This document shows, piece by piece, positions 7,508 through 13,979 of a DNA stretch of 13,979 bases; the first letter of the stretch is position 1, and the number at the start of each line of letters is the position of its first letter. This stretch comes from Ardenticatenales bacterium. Its GTDB lineage: Bacteria > Chloroflexota > Anaerolineae > Promineifilales > UBA4811. The position numbers and the translations under genes are program-made. The stretch is taken from assembly GCA_030667645.1 (NCBI GenBank), contig DAOUVM010000021.1, positions 1-13,979 of the forward strand, written 5' to 3'. Below the pieces are notes generated by a model that made no database searches, was not told the DNA's origin, and saw only the letters and a program-made list of their open reading frames with translations.

Positions 7508-8689
7508 ATGAGAATCGGAATCATCACCGGCGAGTTCCCTCCCATGCAAGGTGGTGTGGGGGACTTTTCCCAGGAGCTGAGCAAGGAACTGGCAGCCCTC
7601 GGTCACGAGATCCATATCCTCACCCGTACCGGGTGCCGGTCAGCGGAACCCTCCCCCGCCTGTAGAGTGCATCCGGAAATCGACCGGTGGAATTGGTCGT
7701 CGTTTGCCCGAGCTGACCGCTGGATCAAGGCCAATCGGCTGGAGATTGTGAACCTCCAATACCAGGCGGCCGCCTATGGAATGCACCCGGCCATCAACTT
7801 GCTCCCCCGTTTCTTGGCCAGCACCCCTCTGGTTGTCACCTTTCACGACCTCAACGTCCCCTACCTCTTTCCCAAGGCAGGCCGGGTCCGCTGGTGGGCA
7901 GTTCTCACCCTGGCCCAACATGCCAGCGGGGTCATTGTCACCAACCAGGAGGACTTTGTCAAGCTGAAAAGCCACAGGCTTCGATCGCGACCCACCGTGA
8001 TTCCCATTGGGAGCAACATCTCCCCAGCTCCCCCGACCAGCTATGACCGCTCATCCTGGCGCGAAAGCTGGGGAGTGCGGCCGGAGGAAATCCTTCTGGG
8101 CTATTTTGGCTTCCTGAACGAGAGTAAAGGGGGCGAAGATCTGGTTCAGGCGCTTCACCTGCTGGGGCTTGCGACCCGCACGGGGGCAAAAGCGAGCGAG
8201 ATTGGGTCACCGGCGAAACTGGTAATGATCGGTGGTAGAACGGGCAGCAGCGACCCCGGCAACCGCGCATACGCTGAGCAGGTTGACGCTCTCATTACTC
8301 GCCTGTGCATCCAGAAGCAAGTATTGCGAACCGGATACATTGCGACCGAGCAAGTCTCAGCCAGCTTGCTGGCAACAGACATCTGTGTACTGCCATATCG
8401 TGATGGGGTTTCATTCCGCCGGGGAAGCTTTGTGGCCGCGCTCGCTCACGGACTCCCCATCATCACTACTACCCCGGCCACCCACTTGCCCGAGTTGATC
8501 CACGGTGACAACGTCTACCTCGTCCCCCCGTCCGAACCGGAGGCGCTGGCGAAAGCAGTCACCATCTTGCGAGAGAACCCCGCCTTGCGGCACAGAATCA
8601 CGGCCGGTGCGAGCAAGCTGGCCGAGCGCTTCCGTTGGGACACCATTGCCCGGGCCACGGCTGACCTGTTCGCGAGCACAACAACTTGA
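7508..8689 (+). CDS. Family 4-type glycosyltransferase (GT-B fold)
   Basis: This 393-residue GT-B enzyme has two Rossmann-like halves. The N-terminal half starts MRIGIITGEFPPMQGGVGDF, where the GGVG loop is the usual acceptor-side glycine loop of GT4 proteins. THFHD-type residues appear as VVTFHDLNVPY at about 109-119. The donor-binding half begins with LLGYFGFLNESKG (about 196-208; Lys207 likely contacts donor phosphate), then LVMIGG, and DICVLPYRDG at 291-300. Where many GT4 enzymes have a glutamate-rich EX7E motif, this protein has SFRRGSFVAALAHGLPI (302-318), a variant I associate with some bacterial GT4 proteins. An upstream in-frame TTG at 7490 would add six residues, but the ATG gives the normal family N-terminus. 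The upstream SD is weak (GAAAAG). Substrates are unknown; it probably adds a hexose to a lipid-linked or surface glycan. Confidence 0.9.
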   Translation: MRIGIITGEFPPMQGGVGDFSQELSKELAALGHEIHILTRTGCRSAEPSPACRVHPEIDRWNWSSFARADRWIKANRLEIVNLQYQAAAYGMHPAINLLPRFLASTPLVVTFHDLNVPYLFPKAGRVRWWAVLTLAQHASGVIVTNQEDFVKLKSHRLRSRPTVIPIGSNISPAPPTSYDRSSWRESWGVRPEEILLGYFGFLNESKGGEDLVQALHLLGLATRTGAKASEIGSPAKLVMIGGRTGSSDPGNRAYAEQVDALITRLCIQKQVLRTGYIATEQVSASLLATDICVLPYRDGVSFRRGSFVAALAHGLPIITTTPATHLPELIHGDNVYLVPPSEPEALAKAVTILRENPALRHRITAGASKLAERFRWDTIARATADLFASTTT

Positions 8690-8694
8690 ACGCC

Positions 8695-10998
8695 ATGCGC
8701 AGTCCAAAGCTAGTCCTGATCCTATTCATCCTACTCGGCTCCATCTATGCCATCATCACTCCCATCTTTGAGGCCTCGGATGAGTTGTGGCACTATCCGT
8801 TTGTCCGTCACCTGGCAGACGGAAACCCGCTGCCGGTGCAGGATCCGGACAATGTCGGACCCTGGAAACAAGAGGCGAGCCAGCAGCCATTGTACTATGC
8901 CTTGGCGGCCGCGCTCACGTTCTGGATTGACACGGCCGACATGGAGACGGTGCGTTGGCTCAACCCGCACGTGGACAGCGGGATGCTAACCACCGATGGA
9001 AACATCAACCTGATCGTCCACCGGCCGGAGAATAAAGCCATCCCCTGGCAGGGAACCATTCTGGCGGTGCGCCTCATCCGGTTGGCTTCTGTTTTGATGG
9101 GAGCCTGCACAGTCTATCTTACCTGGCGAATAGGCCGCATCGTCTTTCCCACTCGACCGGAACTGGCGCTGGGTGCAGCGGCGGTGAACGCCTTTACACC
9201 CATGTTCCTCTTTATCAGCGGCGCGGTCAATAACGACAATCTGGCGGTAGCGCTCTCGTCGTACGCTCTGTTTCTCATGCTCCGCGACTCGGTGGGTCCT
9301 CGAAACGGGTCAGAACCGAAAATGAAGAACAGCCTGTTGCTGGGGATCGTACTGGGGCTGGGAGCGCTGACCAAGACAACTGCACTCGGGCTCGTCCCGC
9401 TGGCGCTCCTCGCGCTCACAGTGTCCACCCGGCACCACCTGTCGCGGCGGGCCTGGCAGCAGTGGATCAACATCATCATCAGACATGGCCTGACGATCGT
9501 GCTTCCAGTTCTTCTCATCGCCGGCTGGTGGTACTTTCGAAACTACCGTCTCTATGGGGATTGGCTTGGGTGGAGTGCTTTCATACAGACACTTGGACAA
9601 CGAGCCCAACCAGCCTCTCTGCTTCAGCTCTGGGGCGAACGGTGGGGATTTTCCCTCTCCTATTGGGGCCTCTTTGGCGGCATAAACGTTCCCATGCCGG
9701 AGTGGATCTACCGGGTACTGAATGCGATCGCCGCCATATCAGTTGCCGGCCTGGCTCTCTCTCTCGGCCGATCCCTGATCGACACAAGGAACCACTCTGG
9801 GTCACGCGCTGTGCGCTTGTTGCCTCTCGCTCTTCTTGCCCTATGGATTTTCGGAGTTCTTGTCGGACTGGTCCGATGGGCAACGATCACCTGGTCCTCC
9901 CAGGGCCGGCTCGTGTTTCCTGCCATATCTGCCATCTCCATCTTGCTGGTGGCTGGCCTATTCGGTTGGCTCCCCAGGAAAATCGGTCGCCCGTGGTATC
10001 TGCGGCCCGGCTCTTGGGGGGTTGCCCTTCTTGGCGTGTTCATGTTCCTCGTTTCAGCCGCCGCTCCATTCGCCTGGATCGGTCCCGCCTACGAGCCACC
10101 TGCTGCCCCCACCGAAAGCCAGCTTGCCGTCATCGAGAACCCGATGGAAGTAGAGTTCGGCGGCCGCATGCGTCTGCTGGGTTATGACCTGGCGGAGACG
10201 AGGATAAAGCCAGGAGACCAACTCCGGCTTGCCCTGTACTGGGAAACGCTGGCCCCGATGGAACGGGATTGGAGTGTTTTCGTTCATCTGAATGACCCTC
10301 TCATCGGTGCGCCGATTGCCCAGCGCGACATGTACCCAGGCCAGGGACTGCAGGCAACCCGCCTTCTGGCGCCCGGACAGCGGCTTATCTGCCACTATGT
10401 GATTCAGGTTCCGGAGACTGTCTATGCCCCTGCCAAGGCAGAGTTGGTGGTTGGGCTTTACGACTTCCAGACATCGGCTCGGCTGTCAGTTCAGATGCCG
10501 TCTGGCGCGACATCGGGTGATCAAAAAGCCATCTTTCTGAGCGCAATTGATCTCTACGAAAGTACCGGCGAGTACCCGAATCCGGCGCTGCACAATTTCG
10601 GGGATCAACTAACGCTGGTGGGCTATGACATTGAGCCCCGGCGTCTGCTGCCGGGCGAGACGCTGATACTCACCCTGTACTGGCAGGCCCTGGCTGAGAT
10701 GGATGTCGACTATACGATCTTTACTCACCTGCGCGACCTGGATGATCCATCCAACAGGATCTTTGCGCAGCACGATGCCGAGCCACCTGGGGGCACTTCC
10801 ACTTGGACCCAAGGGCAGACAGTAAAAGCCGTCTACCAACTGACGTTGGCAGCGGACACGCCTGCTGCTGTCCACGAGATTGAGGTTGGCGTTTATCACC
10901 GAACAGCCGAGGGCGCCTTTCCGCGCCTGCAACTTGTCACCCCGGACGGTCGTCTGGTGGATGATTTTTTGATTCTGAGCAAGGTGCGAGTTGACTAG
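8695..10998 (+). CDS. GT-C membrane glycosyltransferase (GT39/DUF2142-like) with two C-terminal beta-rich domains
   Basis: This 767-residue protein has an N-terminal half with about 11 predicted hydrophobic segments (first at about 4-22, last at about 440-457) and an extracytoplasmic tail of about 300 residues. The first loop carries FEASDELWHYPF with an Asp29-Glu30 pair. This matches the acidic pair of GT-C enzymes such as PMT/ArnT, which use polyprenyl-phosphate sugars outside the membrane, and also resembles the PDE motif of DUF2142 proteins. EASQQPLYY follows at about 60-68. The tail holds two copies of a domain at residues 489-602 and 635-747. Each starts FG..-L.L-GYD, has PG[DE].L.L.LYW, and a DW/DY..F.HL segment. 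ATG 8695 is chosen; a TTG at 8686 would overlap the preceding stop (TTGA). No clear Shine-Dalgarno is seen. The exact reaction is unknown. Confidence 0.82.
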   Translation: MRSPKLVLILFILLGSIYAIITPIFEASDELWHYPFVRHLADGNPLPVQDPDNVGPWKQEASQQPLYYALAAALTFWIDTADMETVRWLNPHVDSGMLTTDGNINLIVHRPENKAIPWQGTILAVRLIRLASVLMGACTVYLTWRIGRIVFPTRPELALGAAAVNAFTPMFLFISGAVNNDNLAVALSSYALFLMLRDSVGPRNGSEPKMKNSLLLGIVLGLGALTKTTALGLVPLALLALTVSTRHHLSRRAWQQWINIIIRHGLTIVLPVLLIAGWWYFRNYRLYGDWLGWSAFIQTLGQRAQPASLLQLWGERWGFSLSYWGLFGGINVPMPEWIYRVLNAIAAISVAGLALSLGRSLIDTRNHSGSRAVRLLPLALLALWIFGVLVGLVRWATITWSSQGRLVFPAISAISILLVAGLFGWLPRKIGRPWYLRPGSWGVALLGVFMFLVSAAAPFAWIGPAYEPPAAPTESQLAVIENPMEVEFGGRMRLLGYDLAETRIKPGDQLRLALYWETLAPMERDWSVFVHLNDPLIGAPIAQRDMYPGQGLQATRLLAPGQRLICHYVIQVPETVYAPAKAELVVGLYDFQTSARLSVQMPSGATSGDQKAIFLSAIDLYESTGEYPNPALHNFGDQLTLVGYDIEPRRLLPGETLILTLYWQALAEMDVDYTIFTHLRDLDDPSNRIFAQHDAEPPGGTSTWTQGQTVKAVYQLTLAADTPAAVHEIEVGVYHRTAEGAFPRLQLVTPDGRLVDDFLILSKVRVD
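10150..10938 (+). repeat. Two tandem copies of a beta-rich tail domain (A1, A2)
   Basis: Copy A1 covers about 10150-10500 and copy A2 about 10597-10938. Both encode the same order of motifs: F-G then LLGYDL or LVGYDI; PGDQLRLALYWETL or PGETLILTLYWQAL; DWSVFVHL or DYTIFTHL; AQRD or AQHD; and ELVVGLYD or EIEVGVYH near the end. Alternating hydrophobic residues suggest a beta-sandwich. The same domain returns in the next gene. Confidence 0.75.
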
Positions 10999-11006
10999 AT
11001 ACCATG

Positions 11007-11029
11007 CATCGGGCTGGGTTTGCCCGATG
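11007..11029 (+). terminator. Terminator-like hairpin after the first GT-C gene
   Basis: CATCGGGC (11007-11014) and GCCCGATG (11022-11029) form a perfect 8-bp stem with a 7-base loop, starting 8 bases after the stop codon. The bases after it are only loosely T-rich (TTGGAGGTTCTGTT), so termination efficiency is uncertain. The 3' arm overlaps the -35 region of the promoter at 11020-11049, so an operator role is also possible. Confidence 0.5.
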
Positions 11030-11049
11030 GTTGGAGGTTCTGTTAGAAT
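11020..11049 (+). promoter_or_regulatory. Extended -10 promoter ahead of the second GT-C gene
   Basis: TAGAAT (11044-11049) matches the -10 consensus at 5 of 6 positions and is preceded by TGT, forming an extended -10 element (TGTTAGAAT). A weak -35, TTGCCC (11020-11025), lies 18 bases upstream. Transcription would start near 11056, about 80 bases before the proposed start at 11139. The match and the preceding hairpin together suggest a new transcription unit. Confidence 0.5.
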
Positions 11050-11138
11050 AGACACAGCCAAACCGGACGCGGTCGTTTTTACCCCGCCCTCAGCCCGGGC
11101 AGCGCAGACATCCGCCATCCACAGATGCGATGGACTGG

Positions 11139-13979
11139 ATGCGGCCCTGCAAACAACCAAAAAGACTGGTACCACTTGTGGTCAGAACTAGCGAACGACT
11201 CTCCTGGAAAGAATGGCTCTTACTGCTCGCCGCCTGCTGGCTAGCCTTTGGTTTGCGGGCCCACGAGCTGGACGTTCCCTCTCTCTGGATCGACGAAGGC
11301 TTGACCCTGCGCCGTGTCCAGTCGGACCTGGTCGCGATTCTGGACGGGGAAATCGAGATAGGCGGAGACAGCCTGATCGACCCTTCGCCTCCACTCTACC
11401 CCATGTGGCTGGCAGCCATACGGGCGGTCTCGGGAGACTCGATCTTTGCCAGCCGCATGTCTAGCGTCTGGGCGGGCTTGTTCAGCATTCCGCTGCTCTT
11501 TGCGCTTGGCCGGCGGCTATTCGGAAAGGCCGGAGGCGTGGCGGCTGCCTTTCTTGGCGCGACCTCTCCTTATTGGGTCTGGTACACTCGATGCATCTGT
11601 GAGGACTCTTTGTTTCTCACGCTCGCTCTTCTCTCCCTCCTGACGCTCCACCGCATGTTGGCGCTCCGGCGCAGAGACTACTACCGAGGCGCGCTCTGGA
11701 TCGCGGCGACCTCCGCGCTGCTCTTCTCTCACCGGGACGGCGTCTGGCTGCTGGCGTTAGAACTCGCTGTGATATTGCTATCTGTTCTCCGGCATCGTGC
11801 CCACCGCCGGCTTTTGGTGTGGGTCGCGCTGGCTATCTTATTGGCTTTGCCATCAGTACAAGACCTGTGGGGAGGGCAACCCGCTCTCGTAGATCATCGC
11901 CCCGAGTGGTTTGTAGCGCGACAGACCGCCGTCACCGGTGGAGGGGGACGCACCTCGCCCTTTGGCCCACTGCTATTTGAGAACGGGCACCTCCTGGACA
12001 CCACCCAACCACAAGGCCCTCTCCAGTGTCTGCGGATGCTGCCGGCCTGCGCGCTCATCCTTTCATCGCTGCTCTGGCTGTTCTCGTCTCCTCGCCGGGT
12101 GAATTCATGGGCATTTGCGGGCTTGATCTCTTTGGTTCCACTCCTCGCCTCCACGTGGGCAGCACTCTCTGCACGTTCCCAGGCCGATCCGAGCTACCTG
12201 CTGGAGGTTATTCCCTCCCTGTACCTACTACTGGGAGCTGGAGTGGCCGCCCTTTGGCTGCGTTGGCGGCCGGCCGGCTTGGCGCTTGCGTTGGCCGCCT
12301 CTGTTGTCGCCGGTTACTGGCTTTTCGTGCAGTTCAACGATCAGTCACTCACCAAAGATGATCTGCGAGCGGCTGCCGTGTACGTCTCCCGATATGCCCA
12401 GGCGGATGACGTGGTGGTGTTGCACAATCCGGCGGCGCAACTTGTCTGGGACCATTATTATTCCGGACCTGCACCTGTAGAGACGATTCCCGGCTTTGCC
12501 GGCGTGTCCCCTGAAGCAGCACTGGCGCGCTTTGAAGCTGCGGCTGCGGCCCATAACAGTGTCTGGTTCCTACGCCAGCCGGGCCCTCTTGAACTGCTGA
12601 ACCCTGCTCTCCTTCCCAACTATGCCAACTCCCAATGGATCAAGATCGACGAGCAGGTATTCTCCTCTTTCTGGCTGGACGTGGAACTAGTCAGGTACTC
12701 GGAAGCACCTCCGCTGGTGGAAGCGCTGCCGGACGGAGTCAATCCAAGCGAGCTTTGCTGGCCCGGCGGCCTGTGCCTCCACGGCTGGTCGGTCAGCAAT
12801 CTGACGGTCGGCAGCGAGGCCGAGGTGACGCTGTATTGGTCACAGAACGTCCCAACCCACTGCGATTATGATGTGATTCTGGCGCTCAGCGGCAGCGACC
12901 AGCAGAGCTGGGCCGAGGTCAAGGGGCCGATTCTCCGCTTCTACCCGGCCTCCGACTGGCCGTTAGGTCAAATCGTGGTACAGAACGCTCGCATCACCCT
13001 CCCCCCCGCCATCCCTCCGACCAGCTACGCCCTGACGCTGGTTGCGAGAAAAATGCCGGACCGCCTGGACATGGAGACCAACACTGGGGCAAAGATCAAC
13101 AGCCTGGATACAGTTGCTTTGACGCGCCCCCTTGAGCCAATACCTCCGGATGTACTGGCGCTCGAGTACCAGAGCGAAGCTGATTTCGGTGAGACGCTAC
13201 GCCTACTCGGTTACAACTTGCCCAACGATACCCCGCGCCCTGGTCACATCACATTCATCGATTTTTACTGGCAGGCGCTCACCACGCCCACCGAGAGTTG
13301 GCAGCAGGTCACCCGATTGATGGATCGAGACGGACAGGTCTGGACGGACAGATTCGGGCCACTCAGTCTCCAGGAATTCGACCCTCTCCAATGGCGCGCC
13401 GGCGACCTGGTCTGGGGCCGCGTGTATGTACCACTTCCCGGTCTCATGCCGGCCGGAGAGTACCGAGTGGAGGTGATGCTGCTGGACGAGACCGGTGAAC
13501 CGGCGCCGGCAACTGAGATCTGGCGGACTGAGGCAACAGACGGGGTCATCGCTGGCCCCGCCTACGTCGACAACTGGCCGTTGGTGACCGAGCCGCCATC
13601 AATGCCGCACCGCCCGGACCTTGTCTTTGGCGAGGCTGTCCGCCTCTGGGGCTATGACATCCAGGTAGGGCGCAGCCAGGTCCAGCCGGGCGAAGAATTG
13701 CCCATTACCTTGGTCTGGCAGGATCAAGTACCGGTGAGCAGCGATTACAATGTCTTTCTCCACCTAATGGATGCCGAGGGGATGCTTCTGGCACAATCGG
13801 ACGGAGTCCCGGCCGGCTGGACCCGGCCCACCTCAACCTGGAGGGCAGGGGAATTCATCGTGGACGAACACACCATCCCGGTGCCTCCCGATGCCCCGGC
13901 CGGGGCGGTCTATCTGTGGGTTGGTCTCTACAGCCCCGCTGGCGACGGCCGGCTGCCGGTGACGGGCACAGATGCGGAC
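11139..13979 (+). CDS. GT-C/GT39-like membrane glycosyltransferase with three or more C-terminal beta-rich domains (3' end outside window)
   Basis: The frame is open from 11052 to the window edge, giving 947 residues from ATG 11139 and no stop. Residues about 26-400 hold about 10-11 hydrophobic segments. The first extracytoplasmic loop has LWIDEG with Asp52-Glu53, the acidic pair typical of GT39 enzymes, which use polyprenyl-phosphate sugars. SPYWVWYTRCICED at about 143-156 replaces the common WYSQEAR-type motif and recalls the YSRFIR-D motif of Agl23-like proteins. Residues about 405-530 form a soluble domain. Three copies of the beta-rich domain seen in the previous gene follow, at about 544-640, 683-790 and from 830; the last is cut off. 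The start is uncertain: ATG 11130 and GTG 11178 are alternatives, none with a strong Shine-Dalgarno. A terminator-like hairpin and promoter precede it. Acceptor and sugar are unknown. Confidence 0.78.
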   Translation, partial: MRPCKQPKRLVPLVVRTSERLSWKEWLLLLAACWLAFGLRAHELDVPSLWIDEGLTLRRVQSDLVAILDGEIEIGGDSLIDPSPPLYPMWLAAIRAVSGDSIFASRMSSVWAGLFSIPLLFALGRRLFGKAGGVAAAFLGATSPYWVWYTRCICEDSLFLTLALLSLLTLHRMLALRRRDYYRGALWIAATSALLFSHRDGVWLLALELAVILLSVLRHRAHRRLLVWVALAILLALPSVQDLWGGQPALVDHRPEWFVARQTAVTGGGGRTSPFGPLLFENGHLLDTTQPQGPLQCLRMLPACALILSSLLWLFSSPRRVNSWAFAGLISLVPLLASTWAALSARSQADPSYLLEVIPSLYLLLGAGVAALWLRWRPAGLALALAASVVAGYWLFVQFNDQSLTKDDLRAAAVYVSRYAQADDVVVLHNPAAQLVWDHYYSGPAPVETIPGFAGVSPEAALARFEAAAAAHNSVWFLRQPGPLELLNPALLPNYANSQWIKIDEQVFSSFWLDVELVRYSEAPPLVEALPDGVNPSELCWPGGLCLHGWSVSNLTVGSEAEVTLYWSQNVPTHCDYDVILALSGSDQQSWAEVKGPILRFYPASDWPLGQIVVQNARITLPPAIPPTSYALTLVARKMPDRLDMETNTGAKINSLDTVALTRPLEPIPPDVLALEYQSEADFGETLRLLGYNLPNDTPRPGHITFIDFYWQALTTPTESWQQVTRLMDRDGQVWTDRFGPLSLQEFDPLQWRAGDLVWGRVYVPLPGLMPAGEYRVEVMLLDETGEPAPATEIWRTEATDGVIAGPAYVDNWPLVTEPPSMPHRPDLVFGEAVRLWGYDIQVGRSQVQPGEELPITLVWQDQVPVSSDYNVFLHLMDAEGMLLAQSDGVPAGWTRPTSTWRAGEFIVDEHTIPVPPDAPAGAVYLWVGLYSPAGDGRLPVTGTDAD
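12768..13979 (+). repeat. Three tandem copies of the beta-rich tail domain (B1-B3), the last cut by the window end
   Basis: B1 (about 12768-13059) is divergent: LHGWSV, then VTLYWSQN and DYDVILAL. B2 (about 13185-13509) has FGETLRLLGYNL, PGHITFIDFYWQAL and WRAGDLVWGRV. B3 (from 13626) has FGEAVRLWGYDI, PGEELPITLVWQ, DYNVFLHLMD, AQSDG, PTSTWRAGEF and LWVGLYSPAG. B3 looks closest to A2 of the previous gene, which has TSTWTQG at the same place. The domain probably lies outside the cell membrane. Confidence 0.72.

Noticed and set aside
9462..10187. Forward open frame of 241 codons inside the first GT-C gene
   Set aside because: It overlaps the membrane segments of that gene in another frame. The Arg/Ser/Pro-rich peptide is typical of out-of-frame translation.
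10609..11175. Reverse-strand open frame of 188 codons over the end of the first GT-C gene and the following gap
   Set aside because: No recognisable motif and no promoter or ribosome binding site on that strand. The + strand coding for tail domain A2 explains most of it.
11139..13979. Suspicion that the second GT-C gene is broken, because several short open frames cover this region
   Set aside because: Reading the frame by hand from 11052 to the window end gives no stop codon and continuous motif order, so it is one intact gene cut only by the window edge.
1..13979. CRISPR arrays, tRNA or rRNA genes, insertion sequences, attachment sites
   Set aside because: No regularly spaced short repeats, no tRNA cloverleaf or rRNA segments, no transposase or integrase motifs, and no paired terminal inverted repeats were seen on either strand.

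Overview
The window comes from a moderately GC-rich bacterium, and every supported gene lies on the + strand. The best guess for the lineage is a Chloroflexota bacterium (Anaerolineae-like). That is an inference from two things: adjacent multi-membrane GT-C glycosyltransferases carrying long extracytoplasmic beta-rich tails, and the style of the phosphohexomutase and GDP-mannose dehydratase genes. No rRNA or other taxonomic marker is present to settle it.

Layout. Positions 1-378 hold the 3' end of metK (S-adenosylmethionine synthetase). It overlaps a phosphoglucomutase/phosphomannomutase gene (375-1802) by an ATGA junction. A 220-base gap (1803-2022) follows, with a GC-rich hairpin, a good sigma70-type promoter and a possible hairpin over the ribosome binding site. 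Next comes a compact series: gmd (GDP-mannose 4,6-dehydratase), a second paralogous phosphohexomutase, a TatD-family metal-dependent hydrolase, and a long-chain-type polyprenyl diphosphate synthase. A GT2 glycosyltransferase follows after a short hairpin spacer. After a 245-base gap with nothing recognisable come a GT4-type glycosyltransferase and a large GT-C membrane glycosyltransferase (8695-10998). A terminator-like hairpin and an extended -10 promoter (11007-11049) then separate it from a second large GT-C/GT39-like gene, which runs off the window end.

How the genes may work together. The phosphohexomutases can make hexose-1-phosphates. Gmd converts GDP-mannose to GDP-4-keto-6-deoxymannose, and the polyprenyl synthase could supply a lipid carrier or a quinone side chain. 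The GT2 and GT4 enzymes would build a glycan or glycolipid on the cytoplasmic side. The GT-C proteins would transfer sugars from polyprenyl-phosphate donors on the outer face. Together this suggests a cell-surface glycan locus mixed with housekeeping genes (metK, tatD). The pathway is incomplete here: no GDP-mannose pyrophosphorylase, no reductase after Gmd, and no flippase or polymerase are seen.

I found no clear case of a wholly new system. The most distinctive feature is a beta-rich domain of about 110 residues that occurs five times in the tails of the two adjacent GT-C proteins: twice in the first, and three times in the second before it is cut off.
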